A DNA stretch of 15,100 nucleotides from Clostridiales bacterium (GCA_003533405.1 DQDL01000106.1:429-15528); one strand, 5' to 3'; counted from the first letter of the stretch, positions 6,401-13,262 are shown. The notes: generated from the sequence alone by a model not told the origin. A program made the numbers and translations.

Positions 6401-9400
6401 AGCAGTGCATAGTATGCCTTCATGCCTGCGTCGGAGGTCTTGTTGTTGAGCGTCTTGTTGTTGCGGGATACGATACCTTCGGTGTTGAAGGTGTTGATAT
6501 GACCCGGGCCGCCCGACCAAGTCATCTCAAAGCCGCCGATGGCGATAACGCCGGTGTTGGCGCTGTTGAAGTCAGCGATCTTGTCCTTGTATTCCTTCCA
6601 GCGCTGCTGGCTGTAGGCGGTCGCAAGATCCATGTTGTACAGTGCGCCCTCGGGGTTGGCGGCGCTGGTGGTATCAAAGTAGTTCGAGTGGTCGGTGAAT
6701 GCGACAAACTGGATGTTTGCGCTCTCGGGCAGGTTCTTTACATAGTCAAGAGCCGTGTCGAGAGTACCCGAGCCGTCGGAATACTGGGTGTGGCTGTGCA
6801 GCTGACCGAAGTAACGCTGGTACTGTGCCTTGCCGACGATGAAGTACCAGTTGAGCGTTGCGGTCTTGCCGTCGGTGCGAGTGACTGTGACCTGAACATC
6901 GACACGGCCGTCTGCCATGTCCTTATCGGGAGTGTAGCTTATCTTGCCGTTTGCAACGGTCGCCTTGACGGCTGCACCGTTCACGGTCATCTCGATCGTG
7001 GGATCAAAGCCTGCGTTTACGATGGTCGCACCGATGGTCGGGCGCTTCTCGCTTCCGGTCTCGGAGCGGGCTGCGGGCATCGGGTCGATGACGGACGGGT
7101 CGTCCTTGACATCGATATCGGCTGTGCCGTTGATGGGGATGTACTTGTTGTCCACGCCTTTGACGGAGACGGTGAGCTTATCGCCCTGAACGAGAGCGTC
7201 GGGGATGTTGATGGTGTAGCTGCCGTCCTCGTTCTTTACAACGCTGAGTGCGGTGCCGTCACTGAGCCATGCTTTTATGTCACCGCGGACACCGAAGGGG
7301 GCGTCTACGGTGAAGGTCAGCTCGTAGTCCTGACCGACATAGGCCGGAAGCACAGTGCCAAAGTCGAAGCTGGGCTTATTCACGATGCCGTCCACGATAG
7401 TGGTACCCGTCACGGGGTAGAAGCTAAACGAGTAGATGGTGTAGTCGGTGACATTGTACATGGAGTAGACCTTGAAGCTGTCGTTATAGTACTCCAGCCA
7501 CTGGCTGTGCTTGCCGTTGTACTTTGCCGTGCGGCTTTCCATCTCAAAGCCGCTGACGCCGCCGGAGCAGGGGCGAACCAGCCAATCGGCATCTTCACTT
7601 GCGGTCTGGGTGTAGAATGCGTTGTTGCCGGTGCCGTTTGCGCACAGGTAGCCATAGGTCTTGTTGTAGAAGCGGTAGTAGTCGCCGTTTTTCTGAACGG
7701 TGAACACGACTGCGCCGTTTGCGCAGCTGGCCTTGCCGTCCTCAATGGTGGCAGCCGCTTTGAGAATGGACGGGCTGTCGGTGTTGTTGTCCTGAGCAGC
7801 GAGGACTGCTCCGGCGTTGGTGTTATAGATAACGACCTGACTGCCTTCCTCGGGGAGACCGCCTGCGGGCGTATCCGAGCCGCCGTCGTCAGCGACAAGA
7901 TAGAACTGCTGAGCGAACAGAGCCTCGTCGCCTATCTTCGAGTAGCTGCTCCAGTTGCCCTTGTCGGCGTACCACTCAATGTAGTTGCCACGGACTGCGT
8001 TTTTAATGTAGAAGCAGTCGGCGGTCTTTGCGGTCTCAAGCTGCCATGCGGTGTTGACATCATCAAGAGGGGTGCTGGTGAACTTTGCGCCCATGGAAAG
8101 CTTCTTGCCGTCTGCGGTGGAGAAGGTGTAGCTTCCGTCGGCGTTCACGCCGACCGTCCAGATATCGGCCTTGGTGTAGCCGGAAAGCTTGCCGTCTGCG
8201 ATGGTGACGGCAGTGCCCTGATTGTAGTAGGTTCCGGCGTAGTCGGTGGACAGAGCCTTGAGGTTTGCGGGGTTGAAGATAACGACGGTGTCGCCTGCCG
8301 AGAGACTGGTGACGATGCCGCTTTCCTTGACCTTGAAGAACGCCTGAGCAAACAGAGCCTCGTCGCCTATCTTCGAGTAGCTGCTCCAGTTGCCCTTGTC
8401 GGCGTACCACTCAATGTAGTTGCCGCGGACTGCATTTTTAATGTAGTAGCAGCCGGCGGCCTTTGCAGTTTCAAGCTGCCATGCGGTGTTGACGTCATCA
8501 AGCGGGGTGCTGGTGAACTTTGCACCCATGGAAAGCTTCTTACCGTCTGCGGTGGAGAAGGTGTAGCTTCCGTCGGCGTTCACACCGACCGTCCAGATGT
8601 CAGCATCGGTGTAGCCGGAAAGCTTGCCCTCAGCGAGGGTCACATCCGTGCCCTGATTGTAGTAGGTTCCGGCGTAATCGGTGGAAAGAGCTTTGAGGTT
8701 TGCGGGGTTGTAAATAACGACCTTGTCGCCGTCATTGAGCACTGCGCTGGGTTCGGGCGTGGGCTCGGGATCGGGAGTTTCGGTCTCAATCACGAGATAC
8801 AGCTGCTGCTCGAATGCATCGCCTGTGCCGGTGTAAGCGCTCCAGTTGTTGTTCTTGGAGTACCACTGGAGACGGTATTTGTCGGTGCGGCCGGTGTTGT
8901 CGATATAGAATGTGCCGTCCTTGCCGTCAACTGCGGTGAGCTTCCAGCTGTTGTTCGCTTTGTCAAGCGGAGTACTGGTGTAGTCGGTGTCCATGGACAG
9001 CTTCTTGCCATCTGCGTTTGCGAAGCTGTAAGTGCCGTCAGCGTTTATGCCGAGCGTCCACTTGTCGACCTCGGTAAAGCCTGTGAGCTTGCCGTCCTCG
9101 ACCTTGACATCGTTGCCCTTGTTGTAGAAGCCGGAGTATTCCGTGGACAGGGTCTTGAGCTTTGCGGGGTTAAACACCACGACGGTGTCGCCGTCCTTGA
9201 GGGTGCTCAAGTCGGTGACGATGCCGCTTTCACGGGCGGGAACGGTGTTGAGCTTATAAAGGGTAAACTCAGACGGGTAGCCGCCGGGATTGCCGGAGAC
9301 AGTGGTGTTCTTGTATGCACGGAATTTGTTTGCCGAGCCCTTGTTGCTGGCAAGAGTAACGGTGTCCGAGCCCTGACCGGCAAAGCTGAACTTGCCGTCG

Positions 9401-9789
9401 GCGAAGGTTGCTTTCCAGCTGTAGTCGCCGGACTGGATGCCGTTAGTGTTGCCGCCCTTGGGAGCGATGGTGTTTCCGCCGCTGTCTTTGAGCTTGATGC
9501 CGTCAGTGCCGACTGTGACCGTCCAAAGCAGGGCGGGGTCGACCGTAACGGCGTTTTCGTCTGCGGTGACAGCTGTTGCAGTCAGCCATCCGCTGTCGAG
9601 GACACCTGGGGCATAGCCGCTGTCGGTGACGAGAACATACTGACCGTCAACAAGCTCAGACGCTTGCGTGACCTTGGTCGCTGTCACGGTTGCGGTATCG
9701 TCTGCCAGTACCGAGATCGGCAGCAGTGAGACCAGCATGAGCAGCGACAGCAGAGCGCTTAATAATCGTCTGCCTTTTGTTGCTTTCAT
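3490..9789 (-). CDS. Giant secreted, cell-wall-anchored PHP-domain metallophosphoesterase-like protein (CehA/McbA type)
   Basis: This is a 2099-residue secreted protein. Order: signal peptide (1-30, ending SVLADD); beta-rich N-terminal domain (31-185); a related beta module four times (187-335, 349-488, 490-634, 645-795); two Ig-like domains (800-895, 905-987); a PHP domain (992-1250); Ig/CARDB-like domains (1265-1450); a GATase/ThuA-like domain (1455-1755); two OB-like domains (1761-1850, 1855-1960); a Cys/His-rich GEW module (1966-2020); a PDKPTPDN stalk (2023-2046); and a sorting signal KPKTGD (2065-2070), hydrophobic helix and RRKREQ tail. PHP metal ligands look complete: H998, H1000, D1005, H1034, E1088, H1097, H1144, D1207, H1209. 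PHP domains hydrolyse phosphate esters; an extracellular phosphoesterase or nuclease role is inference. The start at 9789 has AAAGGAGG 7 nt upstream and gives a proper signal peptide. It has its own leader and terminator and no operon partner. Confidence 0.9.
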   Translation of the reverse strand: MKATKGRRLLSALLSLLMLVSLLPISVLADDTATVTATKVTQASELVDGQYVLVTDSGYAPGVLDSGWLTATAVTADENAVTVDPALLWTVTVGTDGIKLKDSGGNTIAPKGGNTNGIQSGDYSWKATFADGKFSFAGQGSDTVTLASNKGSANKFRAYKNTTVSGNPGGYPSEFTLYKLNTVPARESGIVTDLSTLKDGDTVVVFNPAKLKTLSTEYSGFYNKGNDVKVEDGKLTGFTEVDKWTLGINADGTYSFANADGKKLSMDTDYTSTPLDKANNSWKLTAVDGKDGTFYIDNTGRTDKYRLQWYSKNNNWSAYTGTGDAFEQQLYLVIETETPDPEPTPEPSAVLNDGDKVVIYNPANLKALSTDYAGTYYNQGTDVTLAEGKLSGYTDADIWTVGVNADGSYTFSTADGKKLSMGAKFTSTPLDDVNTAWQLETAKAAGCYYIKNAVRGNYIEWYADKGNWSSYSKIGDEALFAQAFFKVKESGIVTSLSAGDTVVIFNPANLKALSTDYAGTYYNQGTAVTIADGKLSGYTKADIWTVGVNADGSYTFSTADGKKLSMGAKFTSTPLDDVNTAWQLETAKTADCFYIKNAVRGNYIEWYADKGNWSSYSKIGDEALFAQQFYLVADDGGSDTPAGGLPEEGSQVVIYNTNAGAVLAAQDNNTDSPSILKAAATIEDGKASCANGAVVFTVQKNGDYYRFYNKTYGYLCANGTGNNAFYTQTASEDADWLVRPCSGGVSGFEMESRTAKYNGKHSQWLEYYNDSFKVYSMYNVTDYTIYSFSFYPVTGTTIVDGIVNKPSFDFGTVLPAYVGQDYELTFTVDAPFGVRGDIKAWLSDGTALSVVKNEDGSYTINIPDALVQGDKLTVSVKGVDNKYIPINGTADIDVKDDPSVIDPMPAARSETGSEKRPTIGATIVNAGFDPTIEMTVNGAAVKATVANGKISYTPDKDMADGRVDVQVTVTRTDGKTATLNWYFIVGKAQYQRYFGQLHSHTQYSDGSGTLDTALDYVKNLPESANIQFVAFTDHSNYFDTTSAANPEGALYNMDLATAYSQQRWKEYKDKIADFNSANTGVIAIGGFEMTWSGGPGHINTFNTEGIVSRNNKTLNNKTSDAGMKAYYALLSQSEGIDSISQFNHPGTTFGTFSDFSYWDGVIDSRIYMVEVGNGEGQIGAGGYYPSYEYYIMALDKGWHVAPTNNQDNHKGKWGNANDARDVIITDNFSEEGIYEAIRERRMYSTEDKNLELGYTVNGNMMGSTLSTVPEALDIEVSVADPDKTDSISKVEIVANSGKVVYTWDDPTELAAGLLTAQLAPSYSYYFVRVTEADGDLAVTAPVWVGEMLKLGVSSFVCGTSTPVTGEELTLTTTMFNSETTDATVKALSYTIGGVSIGVDQTGYTVAAGSTLEIPFKWTPDKARVTTVTVTAVVEQGGNEYTFTKTLELDVQDADKLVYIGIDASHYNEYVAGNYKDSMGNFGNLAAQYSVRTVTLGTSADLIAACGNSKYKAIILTAPSRRLEAAQSDPRTYSAEELAAIKAFNANGGTVILAGWSDNYENFDVILNNPSIKHMAETQNDVLKALGSSLRISDDATYDDVRSAADGVDKWRLYFSDYNNDNPLTAGVIYDADHPYDKLYTERFSHYGGASVYAVDANGNAASTLPSTVSPVVYGHATTYSVDVDGDGLGGAGTPKYAFKENDNRLIVMATEQLDGKGLIIVSGAAFMSNFEVQAQVDNGAEKNYSNYRICENLLSMINPVTVTPIADVQAEKDENVKYTIEGIVTSNASGYDKDTAFFDCIYVQDGTAGINCFPVAGNFKIGDKVRISGTTSSYQGERQLAVSSIEKIGEETPVAPTVVTSKQINDGSVLGSLVTVKGVITRVEMANGLVQTIMVKDANGDESRVFIDGYITTAKDVVNAEVGREITVTGLASYDNTFTLSDGTAVAPRIRIRDRADVVCGDKIPEHTHAFGEWTVTKEATCTEPGEQARSCDCGYSETQVIPATGHDYVNGVCANCGAVQTPDKPTPDNPDKPTPDNPDKPTPDAPDTPNSPDTPDDGKSNTDKPKTGDSSHVELWIGVLVISMAVGGTVLVRRKREQ
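3652..3723 (-). repeat. Three tandem 24-bp units encoding PDKPTPDN
   Basis: Residues 2023-2046 are three 8-residue units (PDKPTPDN, PDKPTPDN, PDKPTPDA) followed by degenerate PDTP copies. This is the wall-spanning stalk before the sorting signal. Such repeats vary in number between strains by slippage. Confidence 0.85.
6040..6816 (-). other. PHP catalytic domain within the surface protein
   Basis: This segment encodes residues 992-1250. It starts with the LHSHTQYSDG motif, followed by FTDHSNY, GFEMTW, GHINTF, QFNHPG and NNQDNHKG. These are the expected His/Asp/Glu metal-binding motifs of the polymerase-and-histidinol-phosphatase superfamily in the right order, and none is visibly lost. Confidence 0.85.
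7888..8745 (-). repeat. Near-identical tandem duplication of a ~145-residue module
   Basis: Modules B (8326-8745) and C (7888-8322) are almost identical in DNA with a period of 435 bp. For example 7916-7989 and 8351-8424 are the same over 74 bases. Both encode NPANLKALSTDYAGTYYNQG, TADGKKLSMGAKFTSTPLDD and NAVRGNYIEWYADKGNWSSY. The flanking copies A (8785-9231) and D (7405-7857) are diverged. High DNA identity, including synonymous sites, points to recent duplication or gene conversion. Confidence 0.9.
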
Positions 9790-9847
9790 CAAAGGACCTC
9801 CTTTTCGATTCAACCTCTCCGTTTTTTGGCTCGTTCCGGCAAATTGC

Positions 9848-9888
9848 AAAAAAATCGCCCTCGCCTGCGGAAACAGGCGAATGACGAT
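9848..9888 (-). promoter_or_regulatory. Terminator-like structure in the leader of the surface-protein gene (attenuator candidate)
   Basis: On the minus-strand RNA, ATCG (9888-9885) pairs with CGAU (9857-9854) around an internal loop. Inside, UCGCCUG (9880-9874) pairs with CAGGCGA (9867-9861) around a 6-nt loop. Six to seven U's follow at once (complement of 9854-9848). The structure lies between the candidate promoter and the ribosome site, so it could stop transcription before the gene. I recognise no known riboswitch class. Confidence 0.55.
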
Positions 9889-9985
9889 CTGCAAATCAGG
9901 GGGTGTTGCCGAAGCTAAGGCAGAACTTGTCCTAAAACGCAGATTGAGCCATAAACCGGAGCAAACCATATTAGTTGATGAAACC

Positions 9986-9994
9986 ATTCTAACA
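9986..9994 (-). promoter_or_regulatory. Candidate extended -10 promoter of the surface-protein gene
   Basis: On the minus strand TGTTAGAAT (9994-9986) matches the extended -10 pattern TGnTATAAT. The hexamer 17 nt upstream (TAGCTT) is a poor -35. A start near 9979 would give a leader of about 190 nt that includes the terminator-like structure. Confidence 0.45.
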
Positions 9995-10049
9995 TACCGT
10001 TCCCGTAAAAGCTACATAAATTTTGCTGCTTTACGCACTTTTTACGAGC

Positions 10050-10078
10050 TTGACAGGGACATACAAAATTGCTATGCT
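10050..10078 (+). promoter_or_regulatory. Promoter of the YibE/F-family gene
   Basis: A perfect TTGACA (10050-10055) and TATGCT (10073-10078) are separated by 17 nt. It is divergent from the surface-protein promoter, about 60 bp away. A transcription start near 10085 leaves a very short leader. Confidence 0.7.
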
Positions 10079-10107
10079 GAATGTAAAATGAAATGGGGGT
10101 CTTTTGG

Positions 10108-11289
10108 ATGGAAATGCACGCTCCTCGGCGAAATCTTAAACAGTGGCTCAAGGATAACCGCATGAGTATTATCGTGCTTGCGGCGGCGCTTGTGCTTTTT
10201 GTCGTACTGCGTGTCATCGCTGCACCCGAGGACGCTGCACCGACGACCGACGGTGACTATGCCGAGTATGAAAATGCAGTTGTGACGAATGTCCTGTCGG
10301 ACACCACATTCGCCGACCCCACGGCGGACAATGCACTGCGTGGCGAGCAGCTTTTGCTTGCCGAGGTAAAAACAGGCCAGTACAAGGGCGAGACCTTGCA
10401 GGTCAGCAACTATGTCGGCCCGCTTTACGGCGGCAGAGTCGAGGTCGGCGACGGCGTGACGCTCCTTATCTCCACCTACTCCGACGGCAGCCACACGGCA
10501 ACGGTGTACGAGTATAACCGCATGACCGTACTTATTATAATAGCCTTGGCATTTGTCTTGGTCACGGTGCTCGTTGGCGGCAGAGTCGGCGCAAAATCGC
10601 TCGTCGCTCTCGCCATCACGCTTGCCTGCCTGTTTTGGCTTTTGATACCGCTGCTCATTAAGGGCGCCCCCACGCTGCTCACGGTGTTTCTCGTCTGCGC
10701 ATACATAACCGTAGTCACGATGGTCATTCTCAGCGGCACGGGACGCAAGAGCGTCTGCGCCATGCTCGGCACGGTCGCCGGTACGGCTATCGCACTGCTG
10801 TTCGGCCTGCTTGCGCAAAAGCTTGCACGAATAAGCGGCCTGCGTCTTGCCGATGTCGAGCCGCTTTTGCAGCTGCGTCAGACCGGCACGCCCATCGGAC
10901 TTCAGGGACTTTTGGTCGGCGGTATCGTCATAAGCGCACTGGGCGCAGTGATGGATGTTGCCATGAGCATCGCCTCGGCGCTCACCGAGGTGCACACGGT
11001 CGCACCGCAGATGGGCGCAAAGGAGCTGTTCCGCTCGGGCATGAATATCGGCCGTGACATGGTCGGCACGATGACGAATACGCTGATACTTGCGTTCTTA
11101 GGCAGCGGCTTTGCGCTGGTCATTTACCTGTACTCGCTGAGCCTCAGCCCGCACCAGCTGCTCAGCTCATCGTATCTTGCGATAGAGGTCGTCAGCGGCA
11201 TATCAAGCAGCATCGGCGTTATCCTGTCCGTCCCACTGACGGCGCTCATAAGCTCGGTCCTGCTGGCAAAGGACAAAAAACACGAATAA
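10108..11289 (+). CDS. YibE/F family membrane protein
   Basis: A 393-residue integral membrane protein of the YibE/F family. It has one N-terminal helix (20-38), an extracytoplasmic beta-rich domain of about 95 residues (42-136), then about seven more helices. Family-like motifs are GALGAVMDVAMSIASAL in the middle and GRDMVGTMTNTLILAFLG (315-332) near the end. Members are widespread in Firmicutes and Actinobacteria and have no settled biochemical role, though a transport function is often supposed. Start choice is uncertain: ATG at 10108 has GGGGGT 7 nt upstream, while the in-frame ATG at 10093 lies almost on the predicted transcription start and lacks a ribosome site. ATG 10114 is a third option. 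The gene is alone, without the second YibE/F paralogue found next to it in some genomes. Confidence 0.87.
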   Translation: MEMHAPRRNLKQWLKDNRMSIIVLAAALVLFVVLRVIAAPEDAAPTTDGDYAEYENAVVTNVLSDTTFADPTADNALRGEQLLLAEVKTGQYKGETLQVSNYVGPLYGGRVEVGDGVTLLISTYSDGSHTATVYEYNRMTVLIIIALAFVLVTVLVGGRVGAKSLVALAITLACLFWLLIPLLIKGAPTLLTVFLVCAYITVVTMVILSGTGRKSVCAMLGTVAGTAIALLFGLLAQKLARISGLRLADVEPLLQLRQTGTPIGLQGLLVGGIVISALGAVMDVAMSIASALTEVHTVAPQMGAKELFRSGMNIGRDMVGTMTNTLILAFLGSGFALVIYLYSLSLSPHQLLSSSYLAIEVVSGISSSIGVILSVPLTALISSVLLAKDKKHE

Positions 11290-11297
11290 CATAGCAA

Positions 11298-11327
11298 AAC
11301 GCACCGCTTCTGCGGTGCGTTGTTTTT
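11298..11327. terminator. Bidirectional terminator between yibE/F and MATE genes
   Basis: A 10-bp stem (11298-11307 with 11312-11321) with a TTCT loop lies just after the yibE/F-like stop and is followed by GTTTTTT on the plus strand. On the minus strand it lies immediately after the MATE stop codon (11327-11329) and is followed by a short T run. Confidence 0.88.
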
Positions 11328-12676
11328 TATTCGGCGGCGCTCGGTGCACGCCACATGTTTCTATATTTAATAAAGTAGAAGACGGCCATAACAAGGCTCA
11401 GAAGCTCGCCGAGCGTGAGCGACAGCCATACGCCGTCCATCTCGAAAAACTTCGGCAGGATGAGCACCGGCACGACCATGAACAGCATCGTGCGGCAGAA
11501 CGAGAGTATTGCCGAGGTCTTGCCGTCGTTGAGGGCTGTAAACCAGCCCGAGGCAAAGACGTTGAACGCCATCATCGCAAAGCTCACGGCAACGATTCGG
11601 AAGCCGTGCAGTGCGACTTGCGCAACATGCTCATTGCCCTTTGCAAAGAAGTCGACGACCGCACCGCCGAAAATGTAGCTTATTGCGGTGACAACGACCG
11701 AGGTGCCCAAAAGCGACCACACGCTGATGCGGAAGACCTTCGACAGACGAAGCTTGTCGCCTTTGCCCAAGTTGTAGCTCACGACGGAGGAGATACCGTT
11801 TATATAGCCTCTGAACAGGCCGCCGAACAGCCCCTGAGCATACCAGATGATGGTCAGCGACGCAACGCCGTCCGAGCCGCCGATATCCATGAGTATGCGG
11901 TTGAACAGAACAGTGATGACCGAGAACGCAAGCACGCTGACCATCTCCGACGAGCCGTTTATGCAGCTGTCGATGACGGCTTTCGAGCGCCATTTAGGCC
12001 GCACGATGTACAAAACCTGCTTGCGGTTAACGCAAAACCACACGACACCCACGAGCGACTGCACGGCATAGCCGATGCTCGTTGCGATAGCGGCACCCGC
12101 AAGACCCCAATGGAACACGGCAATAAACAGCCAGTCGAGCACGATGTTCAGCACACCGCCGAGCACGGCGAGAAATGCGCCCAAGCCCGCCTTGCCGACG
12201 GTTATGAAGCTTAAGTGAAACATCATACCGAACGCCGCAAACGGCAGCATTATCAAAACCGGTATCATATACTCACGGCAGTAGTGCAGCAGCGCTTCGT
12301 CCGAGCCGAGGAAGCGGCACAGCGGGTCGAGAAATACAAAGCACAGCGCCGCAAGCACGATGCAAAAGCCGAACGCCACGGCGATAAGCAGCGAAAAATC
12401 CTCACGGGCCTCCTCGAGCCTGCCCATGCCTATCTTCTTGGCAACGAGCGCATTGCCGCCCGTGCCGAACATCATGCCCAGCGCCAGCGACAGACCGATC
12501 ATCGGCATGACGATGTTTATCGCTGACAGAGCGTCCGTGTCGACGAAGCGGGCGATAAAAATTCCGTCGACGGTGGAGTAAATGTTTTCAAAAATGCTTG
12601 AGAATATTGTCGGCAGAGCAAAAAGCATCAGCCAGCGGAAGCTTACCTCATGCTCAAGCTTCATTTCAAGTTCCAT
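11327..12676 (-). CDS. MATE family multidrug/Na+ (or H+) antiporter
   Basis: A 449-residue membrane protein with about 12 helices in two pseudo-symmetric halves, typical of MATE exporters. The N-terminal half begins FRWLMLFALPTIFSSIFENI with the ALPT element and STVDGIFIARFV. The second half contains the corresponding RGYINGISSVVSYNLGKGD segment. Such pumps extrude cationic drugs, dyes or metabolites using a cation gradient. It is preceded by a MarR-type gene 18 nt upstream on the same strand, so the two form an operon whose repressor probably controls the pump. The start at 12676 has GAGG 7 nt upstream; a second Met four codons later is possible. Substrate and coupling ion are not readable. 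Confidence 0.93.
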   Translation of the reverse strand: MELEMKLEHEVSFRWLMLFALPTIFSSIFENIYSTVDGIFIARFVDTDALSAINIVMPMIGLSLALGMMFGTGGNALVAKKIGMGRLEEAREDFSLLIAVAFGFCIVLAALCFVFLDPLCRFLGSDEALLHYCREYMIPVLIMLPFAAFGMMFHLSFITVGKAGLGAFLAVLGGVLNIVLDWLFIAVFHWGLAGAAIATSIGYAVQSLVGVVWFCVNRKQVLYIVRPKWRSKAVIDSCINGSSEMVSVLAFSVITVLFNRILMDIGGSDGVASLTIIWYAQGLFGGLFRGYINGISSVVSYNLGKGDKLRLSKVFRISVWSLLGTSVVVTAISYIFGGAVVDFFAKGNEHVAQVALHGFRIVAVSFAMMAFNVFASGWFTALNDGKTSAILSFCRTMLFMVVPVLILPKFFEMDGVWLSLTLGELLSLVMAVFYFIKYRNMWRAPSAAE

Positions 12677-12694
12677 GTGTTTTCCTCTTGGTGT

Positions 12695-13132
12695 TCAAAG
12701 CTTTTTCATTGCGCTTATGCACGCCGACATATACCGGCGGGTAAGCGAGAGAAGCTGCTCCATCTCACTTTCGGTCAGCGAGCCCATCGCAATGCGGTCA
12801 CAGTCACGCAAGCGGCTCAGAATGTGTCCGGCTTCGCTCCTGCCGAGCTCGGTCAGATGCAGAGCTTTGTTGCGCCTGTCCTCGGGTAGCTCCCGCATCC
12901 GCAGCCAGCCCTTGTCATAAAAGCCCGTGACGGCGGCATTGACCGTCTGCTTTGGCAGAAAGCACAGCGAGCAAAGCTGCTTTTGCGTGCAGCCGTCTGC
13001 CTCGTAAATTGCATCGAGGATGCACAGACTTGTGTAGCTCAGCCCCACGGACTTGGCGTAATCCTCAAAGGCAGCGTCCCATTCGTGCAGACATGAGCAG
13101 TATTCCTGAATGTACTCGGCGATGTTATCCAT
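12695..13132 (-). CDS. MarR family transcriptional regulator
   Basis: A 145-residue protein with the MarR winged helix-turn-helix. The recognition region is around CTQKQLCSLCFLPKQTVNAA (48-67) and the wing carries EDRRNKALHLTELG (84-97). N- and C-terminal helices would form the dimer interface. Many MarR proteins repress a neighbouring efflux gene and release DNA on binding a ligand or on Cys oxidation. The protein has eight cysteines (12, 14, 37, 48, 54, 57, 111, 138), three of them in the DNA-binding domain, which is high for the family. The start at 13132 has AAGGAG 6 nt upstream; the open frame extends 13 codons further into the promoter and operator. It is first gene of an operon with the MATE pump. 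Confidence 0.92.
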   Translation of the reverse strand: MDNIAEYIQEYCSCLHEWDAAFEDYAKSVGLSYTSLCILDAIYEADGCTQKQLCSLCFLPKQTVNAAVTGFYDKGWLRMRELPEDRRNKALHLTELGRSEAGHILSRLRDCDRIAMGSLTESEMEQLLSLTRRYMSACISAMKKL

Positions 13133-13143
13133 AGCGCTCTCCT

Positions 13144-13178
13144 TAGTACGAAAACATTTTAGTCCAAACACCGTACTA
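13144..13178. promoter_or_regulatory. Candidate MarR operator (inverted repeat TAGTACG-N21-CGTACTA)
   Basis: The perfect 7-bp arms are 13144-13150 and 13172-13178. A third half-site-like copy (TTTAGTCCAAACA near 13158-13170) resembles TTAGTACGAAAACA (13143-13156) as a direct repeat. The outer arm touches the -10 box and the inner arm lies just before the ribosome site, so binding would block the operon's own transcription. Confidence 0.5.
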
Positions 13179-13206
13179 TTCTACTGCGCACTTTCACCAA
13201 AGTCAA
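13178..13206 (-). promoter_or_regulatory. Promoter of the marR-MATE operon
   Basis: On the minus strand TTGACT (13206-13201) and TAGAAT (13183-13178) are separated by exactly 17 nt. The predicted start near 13171 lies inside the inverted repeat, with a leader of about 40 nt. Confidence 0.75.
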
Positions 13207-13217
13207 GGGCAAGCTTT

Positions 13218-13246
13218 TTAACAACTTTGTATTTAGAGATTATATT
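13218..13246 (+). promoter_or_regulatory. Candidate promoter of the small plus-strand unit
   Basis: TTAACA (13218-13223) and TATATT (13241-13246) are separated by 17 nt. The predicted start is near 13253, only about 10 nt before the likely GTG start codon. Confidence 0.55.
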
Positions 13247-13262
13247 TAAATTTGAAATTGAG

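Noticed and set aside
5071..9729. A 1552-codon open frame on the plus strand, antisense to the surface-protein gene
   Set aside because: Its translation is rich in Val, Gly, Ala, Cys and Asp without domains, signal or ribosome site. Such frames arise when the real gene has strong third-position bias. The minus strand has a signal peptide, PHP motifs, a sorting signal and an ideal ribosome site.
9790..9979. Cyclic-di-GMP or other named riboswitch in the surface-protein leader
   Set aside because: I looked for the c-di-GMP-I and c-di-GMP-II cores and saw neither, so only a generic attenuator is claimed.
9790..9987. N-terminal extension of the surface protein by 66 residues
   Set aside because: The extension is encoded by the leader with the terminator-like structure. 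It would bury the signal peptide, and the start at 9789 has a near-perfect ribosome site.
10072..10995. A 307-codon minus-strand frame opposite yibE/F
   Set aside because: The translation is rich in His, Arg, Gln and Asp, as expected for the complement of a hydrophobic membrane protein. The plus strand carries the family motifs.
11315..12214. A 299-codon plus-strand frame opposite the MATE gene
   Set aside because: The charged, repetitive-looking translation is the complement of transmembrane helices, and it starts inside a terminator.
13110..13262. Upstream start for the small plus-strand protein (ATG at 13110)
   Set aside because: This would place the start within marR on the opposite strand and have the coding region cross both divergent promoters; the residues before 13263 look like read-through of non-coding DNA.
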